Positions 1-6,897 are shown, counted from the first letter of the stretch. The stretch is DNA of 17,529 nt from Lachnospiraceae bacterium (GCA_900769115.1 CAAGFJ010000070.1:1-17529); one strand, 5' to 3'. A program made the numbers and translations. Notes: generated from the letters alone by a model not told the origin.

Positions 1-112
1 AGTACTGCTACCGGAGCAATTAAGTGCGAACGGCCCCGGCTTGGAACCAATTTTTCTAGGCCGGAGCGTCCGTTTCACACATATGCCCGTTTCACTTACG
101 CTGTGCAAGGGT
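1..112 (-). repeat. Left copy of a structured dispersed repeat (3' element)
   Basis: Positions 92-112 are the exact reverse complement of 17430-17450, a 21-bp match (core CCCTTGCACAGCGTAAGTG in the gene direction). The copy starts at the stop codon of the minus-strand gene next to it. Read on the minus strand, the core can fold as CUUGC/GUAAG around a five-base loop. It is followed by two direct copies of GTGAAACGG (87-95 and 70-78) and a long two-part hairpin: 70-80 pairs with 24-33, and inside it 54-64 pairs with 36-46, leaving a seven-base loop. A smaller TGCT/AGCA hairpin lies near 6-18. Neither the family nor its function is recognised; it could be a 3'-end RNA element, a terminator-like element or a small non-autonomous repeat. 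The outer end may be cut by the window edge. Confidence 0.6.
24..80 (-). ncRNA. Possible structured RNA hairpin of unknown class
   Basis: Two nested stems are visible: GTGCGAACGG (24-33) with CCGTTTCACAC (70-80), one base bulged, and CCGGCTTGGAA (36-46) with TTCTAGGCCGG (54-64). On the minus strand the outer stem has a G-U pair where the plus strand has a mismatch; the inner stem favours the plus strand, so the strand is uncertain. There is no long T run, so it is not a textbook intrinsic terminator. No known RNA class is recognised. Confidence 0.35.
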
Positions 113-405
113 TATAGGTATTGGGGCATGTGTGTAAGCACAAAATCTGCAATACCCATGCAACATGTAAAACCAAGTGTAAGGAACATCAAAACAATTG
201 ACCATCCATCATACTGAAATTGAACGGTGCTGCTGCGTGCGTTGGCAACCAGAATCTCAATCCCAAGCAGGATGAGGGCAATTGGCCAGAAGTCTAGAAT
301 GATCGTGTAGTTAAGACCTGGCACAAATAGCTGAAGAAGTAGTACAATGCCTAATATAATTAGAATACATCCAAAGGTAGTTGTTCCCACTTTATGCGTT
401 TTCAT
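112..405 (-). CDS. Small membrane protein with LiaI/LiaF-like transmembrane segment
   Basis: A 97-residue protein with about three hydrophobic segments (roughly 10-30, 34-53 and 68-92). The first two form the pattern seen in LiaI/LiaF-type membrane regions: a glycine-rich helix, then a short polar turn and a 'FWPIALILLGIEIL' type helix. There is no DNA-binding or enzymatic motif. It begins inside the end of the upstream gene (14-base overlap) with AGGAGG eight to nine bases before its ATG, so it is translationally coupled and is the last gene of the sigma-factor operon. LiaF-like proteins are often linked to envelope-stress sensing; that role here is inferred from family resemblance and context. 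Its stop codon touches the left-end repeat. Confidence 0.65.
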   Translation of the reverse strand: MKTHKVGTTTFGCILIILGIVLLLQLFVPGLNYTIILDFWPIALILLGIEILVANARSSTVQFQYDGWSIVLMFLTLGFTCCMGIADFVLTHMPQYL

Positions 406-1063
406 CTTGATCTGCCTCCTTTTGTGGTGAGGCTGCCGGTTCTTTTGCTGCAGCTTCAGACTTTGAGTTGTTTTTGGTAGATGTTACATCTGCTTTCTGT
501 GGTGCATTCGAGTGAAGAGTTTCTTTTGAGGAAGTAGAAGTTTCTTCTGATTCTAAGGCTTCGTACTTGCCGCGGATTAAGTGGATGCCGAATACAATCA
601 GGAAGACAGACAGTATGACAGCCGGAATTTGGCGTGCCATGTCGACCAATAGATAGTATTCGTCTACACCGAGAATCTGATATAACCAATTACTACCCAC
701 GTTGCATAGGGATACAACACCGATGAAGATTAGAAGAATGGCAATTGCATTACGATAGCGCTTCAGAAATAGCTCCTTGTTCTGAATCAGACCATCAACT
801 GGCAGAATTAATTTATCTTCTATATTATGGAATTCCTCTTCGGAAAGTGATTTTAAGTTATGGGTGTTGAAGAAGCTATAGAACCAGATGATTGGCAACA
901 GGAAGATGATCGCATTAAAGGAGAAGAAAGATGCGATGGCAATACACCCCCAGAATAATATCATAAGGCTTAAGCCCATTTTGCGAAAACCCATGTAGAG
1001 TTCTCCTGCACCGGGTATTAAAGATGCGATAAATAATAAAAATCCTTTTTTCTGTTTTGTCAT
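392..1063 (-). CDS. Multi-pass membrane protein of the sigma-factor operon, function unknown
   Basis: A 223-residue protein. The first 66 residues hold about three hydrophobic segments (near 7-24, 30-47 and 51-66); the 'IPGAGELYMGFRKMG' stretch resembles the glycine-rich start of TM2-type membrane proteins. A charged middle part (67-105) is followed by two more hydrophobic segments (about 106-121 and 147-164) and a hydrophilic Ser/Glu/Lys/Ala-rich tail (170-223) that is probably disordered and cytoplasmic or extracellular. A strong GGAGG sits just before the ATG. It lies 47 bases after the anti-sigma-like gene and overlaps the next gene by 14 bases. I do not recognise the full-length family; a role in membrane sensing or envelope maintenance is inferred from the operon only. 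Confidence 0.65.
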   Translation of the reverse strand: MTKQKKGFLLFIASLIPGAGELYMGFRKMGLSLMILFWGCIAIASFFSFNAIIFLLPIIWFYSFFNTHNLKSLSEEEFHNIEDKLILPVDGLIQNKELFLKRYRNAIAILLIFIGVVSLCNVGSNWLYQILGVDEYYLLVDMARQIPAVILSVFLIVFGIHLIRGKYEALESEETSTSSKETLHSNAPQKADVTSTKNNSKSEAAAKEPAASPQKEADQDENA

Positions 1064-1110
1064 AGTGAAAACCTCCGTTATATGTTCGATATTTCGTGTT
1101 CGTTTCTTCG

Positions 1111-1674
1111 TTATTGGTGACTTGGATCAGAAGTGTCCTTTGTTGAGGAATCCCTTGGTGAAGAGGATTCGTTCTTTTGAGGAGTCTTGGATCCTATTGT
1201 CATAATCTGTTTTGAGATGTTTTGAAACCATCCAGTGATTGTAACACTGTTGTTTGAAAAATGTTCCGTGATTACATTCGTTATATCAAGCTGTGTCTGC
1301 GTATCTGCCTTGGGTTCTGGTGTGACAACCGACTGGCTGAAGGATGCTGCAAACAACAATAGAAGAGAAGCAGCAACGGCAACCGTGACACGGCAGCTAT
1401 ATAGGAATAATTCCATTCGCTTGGAGAAGCGTCTCGGTGTGGCAGCCATCTGCATATCCGGTTGTGCAACCCGTGTCAGAATCTGTTCCTTTAAGTAGGC
1501 TGGCATCCGGTTTGAACCTGCATCTGCCATCTCATCTAATTCATAAGAATGCATGAGGTGTTCTTCCTTTATATGTTGTTCTAATAAGTTGGCTTGCTTA
1601 ATGAAGTGATCATCAGATGACTGTTCGTCCGAAGCCATATCTTCTAATAATTGTAGAAATTCTGTATCTGTCAT
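1111..1674 (-). CDS. Putative anti-sigma factor, single-pass membrane protein
   Basis: A 187-residue protein with a charged, Glu/Asp-rich N-terminal cytoplasmic part (1-92), one clear transmembrane helix (about 94-117) and a polar extracytoplasmic part ending in a Ser/Thr/Asp/Pro-rich tail. This is the usual layout of a membrane anti-sigma factor: the cytoplasmic part binds the sigma factor and the outside part senses. I see no HxxxCxxC zinc-binding motif, so it is not a classical ZAS-type anti-sigma. The ATG overlaps the sigma stop codon (ATGA at 1671-1674), a tight coupling typical of sigma/anti-sigma pairs. The functional call rests mainly on topology and position, not on a conserved motif. 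Confidence 0.7.
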   Translation of the reverse strand: MTDTEFLQLLEDMASDEQSSDDHFIKQANLLEQHIKEEHLMHSYELDEMADAGSNRMPAYLKEQILTRVAQPDMQMAATPRRFSKRMELFLYSCRVTVAVAASLLLLFAASFSQSVVTPEPKADTQTQLDITNVITEHFSNNSVTITGWFQNISKQIMTIGSKTPQKNESSSPRDSSTKDTSDPSHQ

Positions 1675-2198
1675 GGTGCCCTCCTTTCCCGATCCTGTAA
1701 TAGTTCCTTTTGCAATAGCTTCTTAAGCATTGCTTTGGCACGATAGATCTGTGTCTGTATAGTTTTTACATTATTATTGGTTATCTTTGCAATCTCTGCC
1801 GCCGTCCGTTCCTCGTAAAAGTGCATTCTTGCAACTTCATCATAAGGTGGTTTTAATTGTTTGCAGGCGGCTAATAATTGCTGCATGGTTTCCTGCTCTA
1901 AATACGAATCTTCAATCAGGGATGTCTCATCTGCCTGTTCCAGACTGGTGTCTTCGGTTGGAAGAATACGGCGTCCTGCATTTTTCAGATAGTCCAGACA
2001 CTTTCGGGAAGCAATCTTACAGATCCAGGCTTTTTCGTATGTGCGGTCAAACTGGTTTAAATTCCGGTAAGCAGACAGGAATGTTTCCTGAGTCAGATCT
2101 TCTGCATCAAAGGGATTCTGGCAGGTCTTATAACAGATGGAATATACCAGATTGCCGTACTGATCGAGCAGATACTCAAAATATTCAGTTTCTGTGAT
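1671..2198 (-). CDS. ECF-family RNA polymerase sigma factor with ATC start codon
   Basis: The reading frame is open from the stop at 1671-1673 back to a stop at 2259-2261 and gives a complete 175-residue ECF sigma factor if translation starts at ATC 2198-2196. Region 2 is clear: 'DAEDLTQETFLSAYRNLNQF' (about 31-50) and 'WICKIASRKCLDYL' (58-71). Region 4 covers about 105-165, with a helix-turn-helix containing 'TAAEIAKITNNNVKTIQTQI' (about 133-152). A perfect GGAGG lies seven bases before ATC, and no ATG, GTG or TTG occurs in frame anywhere before residue 105. A start at that internal ATG (1886) would remove the whole of region 2 and have no good ribosome site. Either ATC is a real rare start, or an ATG was lost by mutation or sequence error. 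It directs transcription of its own operon and probably of envelope-stress genes. Confidence 0.85.
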   Translation of the reverse strand: MTETEYFEYLLDQYGNLVYSICYKTCQNPFDAEDLTQETFLSAYRNLNQFDRTYEKAWICKIASRKCLDYLKNAGRRILPTEDTSLEQADETSLIEDSYLEQETMQQLLAACKQLKPPYDEVARMHFYEERTAAEIAKITNNNVKTIQTQIYRAKAMLKKLLQKELLQDRERRAP

Positions 2199-2234
2199 AT
2201 GATCGCCTCCCTTCTTTGTGCTTACACCTATTAT

Positions 2235-2262
2235 AACGACAGAGGGGAGAAAATGTCTTCAA
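2235..2262 (-). promoter_or_regulatory. Candidate ECF-type promoter of the sigma operon
   Basis: On the minus strand TTGAAGAC (2262-2255) is followed after 16 bases by CGTT (2238-2235). The arrangement is like ECF promoters of the TGAAAC-N16-CGTA kind, which would mean autoregulation. A TATAAT at 2235-2230 is also present but has no -35 box at a normal distance. The assignment is tentative. Confidence 0.3.
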
Positions 2263-2375
2263 AAAATTTCTTAAAAGTGTAATCTAATTTTAGAAATGTG
2301 ATTCAGGGACCACTATTATAGGACAAACAGAATAAATATTGTTATCAATATTTCATAAAAAGTCATTATAAAGAA

Positions 2376-2404
2376 TTGAAGAATAGCAGGAATTGTCTTA
2401 TAAT
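2376..2404 (+). promoter_or_regulatory. Housekeeping promoter of pyrF
   Basis: TTGAAG (2376-2381), 17-base spacer, perfect TATAAT (2399-2404). Transcription should start near 2411, leaving a leader of about 36 bases before the pyrF ATG. It points away from the sigma operon promoter, so the two operons are divergent. Confidence 0.7.
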
Positions 2405-2446
2405 ACATATAAGTATGTCCGATAGGACCATTTCAGGAGGAAAGTT

Positions 2447-3376
2447 ATGATTAACACATTAGTAGAGAAGATTTCGACATTGAATGCACCAGTAGTGGTA
2501 GGCTTAGATCCAATGCTTGGTTATGTACCAGAGCATGTACAGAAGAAGGCATTTGAGGAATATGGAGAGTCATTAGAAGGAGCGGCAGAGGCAATCTGGC
2601 AGTTTAATAAGGCAATTGTAGATGCAACGTATGATCTGATTCCGGCAGTAAAGCCACAGATTGCAATGTATGAGCAGTTTGGTGTACCGGGACTTGCTGC
2701 ATTTGCTAAGACCTGTGAATATTGCAAGTCGAAGGGACTGGTTGTGATCGGAGATATTAAACGTGGAGATATCGGTTCTACTTCAGGAGCTTATGCAACC
2801 GGACATCTTGGTAAAGTAACGGTTGGAAGCAAGCAGTATTCCGGATTTTCTGAGGATTTTGTAACGGTGAACCCATACTTGGGAAGTGACGGAGTGAAGC
2901 CGTTTATCGATGTATGTAAAGAGGAGAACAAGGGAATTTTTGTCTTGGTTAAGACTTCGAATCCGTCTTCCGGTGAATTCCAGGATCAGTTAGTGGATGG
3001 AACACCATTATATGAATTAGTTGCCCGTAAGGTGAATGAATGGGGCGAAGAATGTATGGGCGATGTATATAGCAATGTAGGATGCGTCATCGGCGCAACT
3101 TATCCGGAGATGGGTAAGACACTTCGTAAACTGATGCCAAAGACTTATATTTTAGTACCGGGATATGGTGCACAGGGTGGTAAGGCAGAAGATCTGGTAC
3201 ATTACTTTAATGCTGATGGATTAGGTGCAATTGTGAATTCTTCGAGAGGAATCATTGCGGCATATAAGCAGGAGAAGTATGCGAAGTTTGGGGCAGAGAA
3301 TTTTGCGGATGCATCCCGTCAGGCGGTGATTGATATGGTGGAAGATATTACAGGAGCAATTGCAAAAGCAAAGTAA
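2447..3376 (+). CDS. pyrF: Orotidine-5'-phosphate decarboxylase (type 2)
   Basis: It decarboxylates OMP to UMP, the last step of de novo UMP synthesis, in the cytoplasm. The 309-residue length is that of the longer type 2 PyrF subfamily; ordinary bacterial PyrF is about 230-240. The start 'VVVGLDP' (17-22) and the catalytic block 'GDIKRGDIGST' (102-112, with Asp103, Lys105 and Asp108) are the family signature. Later 'LVPGYGAQGG' and 'NSSRGI' match the phosphate-binding end of the TIM barrel. AGGAGG lies just before the ATG. It heads a block with pyrK and pyrD; the next gene starts 89 bases on with no terminator between, so cotranscription is likely. Confidence 0.95.
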   Translation: MINTLVEKISTLNAPVVVGLDPMLGYVPEHVQKKAFEEYGESLEGAAEAIWQFNKAIVDATYDLIPAVKPQIAMYEQFGVPGLAAFAKTCEYCKSKGLVVIGDIKRGDIGSTSGAYATGHLGKVTVGSKQYSGFSEDFVTVNPYLGSDGVKPFIDVCKEENKGIFVLVKTSNPSSGEFQDQLVDGTPLYELVARKVNEWGEECMGDVYSNVGCVIGATYPEMGKTLRKLMPKTYILVPGYGAQGGKAEDLVHYFNADGLGAIVNSSRGIIAAYKQEKYAKFGAENFADASRQAVIDMVEDITGAIAKAK

Positions 3377-3465
3377 GACTGTATAATCCGGATATGTAAT
3401 ATAGAAGAACGATGGTGATTTTCCATAAGAAAATATGCCAATAAGAATGATTAGGAGTGAACGAA

Positions 3466-4230
3466 ATGAGTGCAGTAAAATTAACAGCAAAGGTACGCAG
3501 TCAGAAGAAGTTGGCGAGCGATATTTACAGTCTTGTTTTGTATGTACCAGAGATTGCAGATCAGGCGAAAGCTGGACAGTTTGTATCGCTATATAGCAAG
3601 GATGGAGCGAACTTGTTACCACGTCCGATTAGTCTGTGTGAGATCGATCATGAAGAGGGTACGATTCGTCTGGTATATCGTGTTGTAGGTAAAGGAACGG
3701 AAGAATTTTCCAAGTTGGAAGAAGGCGATAGTATAGAGGTTATGGGCCCGCTTGGTAATGGATTTACTTTGAAAGACAAGCGTGCTATTCTGATCGGCGG
3801 CGGGATTGGAATTCCACCAATGCTGGAACTTGCGAAGGAGTTGAATTGCGAGAAGAATATCGTATTGGGATTTCGGGATGAGACTTTTTTATTAGAGGAT
3901 CTGGAACCAAGAGGAGAAATCTATATTGCAAGTGAGGATGGTAAGACCGGCGTACAGGGCAATGTCCTGGATGCCATTCGGGAGTATGAGATTAAGGGTG
4001 ATATTATATATGCCTGCGGACCGACACCGATGCTTCGTGCAATCAAAGAATACGCATTTGCTAATCATATGGAAGCACAGCTTTCATTAGAGGAGAAAAT
4101 GGCTTGCGGAATTGGAGCATGTCTTGCCTGCGTATGCAAGTCAACAGAAGTAGATGACCACAGTCATGTGAAGAATAAGAGAATATGCAAGGACGGTCCC
4201 GTATTTGATGCAGGGGAGGTGGAATTCTAA
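3466..4230 (+). CDS. pyrK: Dihydroorotate dehydrogenase B, electron transfer subunit
   Basis: PyrK (254 residues) passes electrons from dihydroorotate, through the PyrD FMN, to NAD+ using FAD and a [2Fe-2S] cluster. An FAD-binding 'LPRPISL' lies at 51-57, the NAD-binding 'GGGIGIPPML' at 111-120 and the 'CGPTPML' block at 184-190. The iron-sulfur cysteines are C214, C219, C222 and C241 (C-X4-C-X2-C-X18-C). I chose ATG 3466, because AGGAG (3453-3457) is correctly spaced for it; the GTG at 3457 overlaps that ribosome site. Its TAA shares one base with the pyrD ATG (TAATG), giving tight coupling of the two subunits. Confidence 0.95.
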   Translation: MSAVKLTAKVRSQKKLASDIYSLVLYVPEIADQAKAGQFVSLYSKDGANLLPRPISLCEIDHEEGTIRLVYRVVGKGTEEFSKLEEGDSIEVMGPLGNGFTLKDKRAILIGGGIGIPPMLELAKELNCEKNIVLGFRDETFLLEDLEPRGEIYIASEDGKTGVQGNVLDAIREYEIKGDIIYACGPTPMLRAIKEYAFANHMEAQLSLEEKMACGIGACLACVCKSTEVDDHSHVKNKRICKDGPVFDAGEVEF

Positions 4231-5132
4231 TGAATCTTTCCGTAAATATTGCAGGAGTAGAATTTAAGAATCCGGTAACAGTTGCATCCGGAACGTTTGG
4301 CTCCGGAGCAGAATATCATGAATTTGTAGATCTGAATAAGCTTGGTGCAGTCACTACAAAAGGAGTTGCTAATGTACCATGGCCGGGTAATCCAACCCCT
4401 CGTATTGCCGAGACGTATGGTGGTATGATGAATGCAGTCGGACTTCAGAATCCGGGAATCGACGTGTTATGTGGAAGGGACATTCCGTTTCTCAAACAGT
4501 TTGACACGAAGATCATTGTGAATGTATGCGGTAAGTCAGAACAGGATTATGTAGAAGTTGTAGAACGCTTAGGAGATGAGCCGGTTGATCTGTTAGAGAT
4601 CAATGTATCCTGCCCGAATGTCAAAGAGGGTGGAATCGCATTTGGACAGGATCCAAAAGCTTTAGAGCAGATCACGAAGGCAGTCAAAGCCAAAGCAAAG
4701 CAGCCGATTGTAATGAAGTTAAGTCCGAATGTGACAGATATTACAGTAATGGCAAAAGCAGCAGAAGCAGGTGGAGCAGATGCATTATCACTGATCAATA
4801 CGTTAACCGGGATGAAGATTGATATTAACCGCAGACAATTTGCTATTGCCAATAAGACAGGTGGTTTATCCGGTCCGGCTATTAAACCGGTTGCAGTCCG
4901 CATGGTATATCAGGTTGCCAATGCAGTTGATCTTCCAATCATCGGTATGGGTGGTATCTGTAATTATGAGGATGCCATTGAATTCATGATGGCGGGTGCA
5001 ACGATGGTATCCATCGGTACAGCGAACTTCTATGACCCATATACAACCATTAAGGTGATTGATGGTATGAAGAAGTTTATGGAAGAAAAGGGCATCGAGG
5101 ATATTAATGACATCATTGGATGTGTAAAATAA
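4230..5132 (+). CDS. pyrD: Dihydroorotate dehydrogenase B, catalytic subunit
   Basis: A 300-residue, FMN-binding class 1B enzyme that oxidises dihydroorotate to orotate. Visible signatures are 'ASGTFGSG' (19-26), 'TTKGV' (42-46), the active-site loop 'NVSCPN' with Cys128 (a cysteine base is typical of class 1 enzymes), 'NTLTGM', 'GGLSGPAIKP' and a C-terminal 'GMGGI' phosphate-binding turn. Pairing with pyrK defines class 1B, NAD-dependent and heterotetrameric, as opposed to the quinone-linked membrane class 2. The first base overlaps the pyrK stop. No clear terminator follows; a weak ATGTTC/GAACAT hairpin at 5150-5175 has no T run. Confidence 0.96.
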   Translation: MNLSVNIAGVEFKNPVTVASGTFGSGAEYHEFVDLNKLGAVTTKGVANVPWPGNPTPRIAETYGGMMNAVGLQNPGIDVLCGRDIPFLKQFDTKIIVNVCGKSEQDYVEVVERLGDEPVDLLEINVSCPNVKEGGIAFGQDPKALEQITKAVKAKAKQPIVMKLSPNVTDITVMAKAAEAGGADALSLINTLTGMKIDINRRQFAIANKTGGLSGPAIKPVAVRMVYQVANAVDLPIIGMGGICNYEDAIEFMMAGATMVSIGTANFYDPYTTIKVIDGMKKFMEEKGIEDINDIIGCVK

Positions 5133-5213
5133 AATGTAAAAGGTGAAGAATGTTCAAGAGCAGATGACGGAACATAATTCAGTTTCTCCTTCCGAAAAAT
5201 GAATAACATGTGC

Positions 5214-5242
5214 TTTACACATGGATTTTGCTATGGTAGAAT
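5214..5242 (+). promoter_or_regulatory. Strong housekeeping promoter of the transporter-pyrE operon
   Basis: TTTACA (5214-5219), 17-base spacer, TAGAAT (5237-5242), each five of six to consensus, with a TG at 5234-5235 of the extended -10 type. Transcription should start near 5249, giving a leader of about 60 bases. It makes the transporter genes, and probably pyrE, independent of the pyrF promoter. Confidence 0.75.
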
Positions 5243-5259
5243 GCCATTGTGCGAAATTT

Positions 5260-5283
5260 GCGATTTATCAAATGATAAAACGC
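5260..5283 (+). promoter_or_regulatory. Palindrome in the transporter leader, candidate operator or leader hairpin
   Basis: GCG-A-TTTATCA, two bases, TGATAAA-A-CGC: ten of eleven positions are symmetric. It lies about 12-35 bases after the predicted transcription start and ends nine bases before the ribosome site. It may be a repressor site just downstream of the promoter, or an RNA hairpin at the leader. I cannot assign the regulator. Confidence 0.4.
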
Positions 5284-5310
5284 TTCATTTTTGGAAGGAG
5301 AATTATTATT

Positions 5311-6174
5311 ATGAAGAAAAAAGTATTAGTAGCAGCACTTTCTTTGGCTTTATGCTTTAGCATGGTAGCGTGTGGAAGTGACAGTGGTAAGAACGAAGAC
5401 AATCAGAATACAACAACAGCAGAGCAGGCAGATTCTGCGGAAGCATCCGAAGAGCCATCCAGTGATGAGTCAGATCTTCAATATGTACAGGATAAGGGAA
5501 CTTTGGTTGTTGGTATTACTGATTTTGAGCCAATGGATTATCAGGATGAGAATGGTAACTGGATTGGATTTGATGCAGATATGGCAACCGCATTTGCAAA
5601 GAGTCTTGGTGTGGATGTAGAATTCGTTGAGATCGATTGGGACAACAAGGTATTAGAGCTGGATAACAAGTCCATCGATTGTGTATGGAATGGTATGACT
5701 TTAACGGATGAAGTAACATCTTCTATGGCATGTTCCAATGCATACTGCAACAATGCACAGGTGGCCATTGTGAAGAAGGATGTTGCAGATCAGTACCAGA
5801 CCGTAGAGAGCATGAAAGATCTCAGCTTTGCAGTAGAAGCCGGTTCTGCAGGTGAAGCAGAAGTGACAGCACTTAATTATAATTGTACACCGGTTAAGGC
5901 ACAGGCAGATGCATTGATGGAGGTTGCGGCAGGAACTTCTGATGCAGCTGTAATTGATTCCTTAATGGCAGCCGCAATGGTTGGTGAGGGAACCGGATAT
6001 GAGAATCTTACATATACAGCAAGCTTTAATAGTGAAGAGTATGGTGTTGGTTTCCGTAAAGGTTCTGATCTGGTTGAGAAGCTGAATACATTCTTTGCAG
6101 ACAGCTACAAGGATGGCAGCATGAAGACAACTGCTGAGAAGTACGGTGTTCAGGCTGCATTAGTTGAACAGTAG
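5311..6174 (+). CDS. Amino acid ABC transporter, substrate-binding lipoprotein
   Basis: A 287-residue lipoprotein of the family 3 (polar amino acid) solute-binding type. The signal peptide is followed by the lipobox SMVAC, with Cys21 as the lipid-anchored residue, then an acidic Ser/Thr/Glu linker (about 22-55) reaching across the wall. The binding domain starts at 'GTLVVGITDFEPMDYQDENG' and keeps the usual 'GFDADMATAFAKSLGV' block. ATG 5311 is chosen because GGAAGGAG (5293-5300) precedes it and the signal peptide then starts normally; an upstream ATG at 5221 would add 30 residues before it and lies inside the promoter. It captures the substrate outside the membrane. Substrate identity cannot be read; a polar amino acid is likely. 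Confidence 0.9.
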   Translation: MKKKVLVAALSLALCFSMVACGSDSGKNEDNQNTTTAEQADSAEASEEPSSDESDLQYVQDKGTLVVGITDFEPMDYQDENGNWIGFDADMATAFAKSLGVDVEFVEIDWDNKVLELDNKSIDCVWNGMTLTDEVTSSMACSNAYCNNAQVAIVKKDVADQYQTVESMKDLSFAVEAGSAGEAEVTALNYNCTPVKAQADALMEVAAGTSDAAVIDSLMAAAMVGEGTGYENLTYTASFNSEEYGVGFRKGSDLVEKLNTFFADSYKDGSMKTTAEKYGVQAALVEQ

Positions 6175-6197
6175 GATAAAGTAAGGCAGGTAAAGGT

Positions 6198-6884
6198 ATG
6201 TCAACGATTATGGAACAGATGCCGGTTGTATTTCAGGCATTGAATGTAGGCTTTGTGCAGACATTGAAATTATTTTTTGTAACGTTATTAGGAGCATTTC
6301 CGCTTGGACTGGTTATTGCATTCGGTTCATTATCCGGATTTCGTCCCCTTCGATACCTTACCCGGATATTTGTCTGGATCATAAGAGGAACCCCTCTTAT
6401 GATTCAGCTTTTAATTATCTATTATTTTCCGGGCTTGGTACTTGGTAAGACGATATGGGGTGGTGGCGAAGATGGAAGATTCTTAGCGGCAGCAGTATCC
6501 TTTATAGTGAATTATGCGTGCTATTTCTCAGAGATTTATCGTGGAGGAATCCAGAGTGTACCAAAGGGACAGCAGGAAGCAGGTCTGGTGCTTGGTATGA
6601 CGAAGAGCCAGATCTTTTTCAAGGTCACATTGTTACAGATGATCAAACGGATTGTACCTCCGATCTCGAATGAGATCATTACTCTGGTCAAGGATACATC
6701 ATTGGCACGTATTATTGCGTTACAGGAAATTATCTGGGCGGGTCAGGCATTTTTGAAAGGTTCCCAGGGAATCTCGGGTCAGATATGGCCATTGTTCTTT
6801 ACAGCAGTATATTATCTGGTATTCAGTGGTATTCTCACTCTCCTTCTCGGATGGTTAGAACGTAAGCTGGATTATTTCAAGTAA
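6198..6884 (+). CDS. Amino acid ABC transporter permease (HisM/GlnP type)
   Basis: A 228-residue integral membrane protein with about five hydrophobic segments, typical of the HisMQ/GlnP permeases. The conserved 'IRGTPLMIQLLIIYY' (about 61-75) and the EAA loop 'QQEAGLVLGMTKSQIFFKVTL' region, where the ATPase docks, are both present. It probably forms a homodimeric pore, since only one permease gene is present. It starts 23 bases after the binding-protein stop with an AGGTAAAGGT-type ribosome site weaker than its neighbours', which may lower its yield. A 13-bp hairpin lies in the coding region at 6376-6405. Confidence 0.93.
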   Translation: MSTIMEQMPVVFQALNVGFVQTLKLFFVTLLGAFPLGLVIAFGSLSGFRPLRYLTRIFVWIIRGTPLMIQLLIIYYFPGLVLGKTIWGGGEDGRFLAAAVSFIVNYACYFSEIYRGGIQSVPKGQQEAGLVLGMTKSQIFFKVTLLQMIKRIVPPISNEIITLVKDTSLARIIALQEIIWAGQAFLKGSQGISGQIWPLFFTAVYYLVFSGILTLLLGWLERKLDYFK

Positions 6885-6897
6885 GGAGGATGGTAAC

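Noticed and set aside
1787..2197. Plus-strand open frame of 136 residues across the sigma gene
   Set aside because: Its opposite strand holds the complete ECF sigma factor with conserved regions 2 and 4; the plus frame has no recognisable domain and no ribosome site.
3418..3434. ATTTTC...GAAAAT inverted repeat between pyrF and pyrK as a CodY-type site
   Set aside because: The arms are five bases apart instead of one, and it is in a spacer within an operon; treated as chance.
3457..3465. GTG at 3457 as the pyrK start
   Set aside because: It overlaps the AGGAG ribosome site; ATG 3466 is spaced correctly and gives a normal PyrK N-terminus.
5150..5175. ATGTTC/GAACAT hairpin after pyrD as a terminator
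   Set aside because: The stem is six pairs with a 14-base loop and no T run follows.
5221..5310. ATG at 5221 as the binding-protein start
   Set aside because: It lies within the promoter spacer and would put 30 residues before a good signal peptide that starts at 5311 after its own ribosome site.
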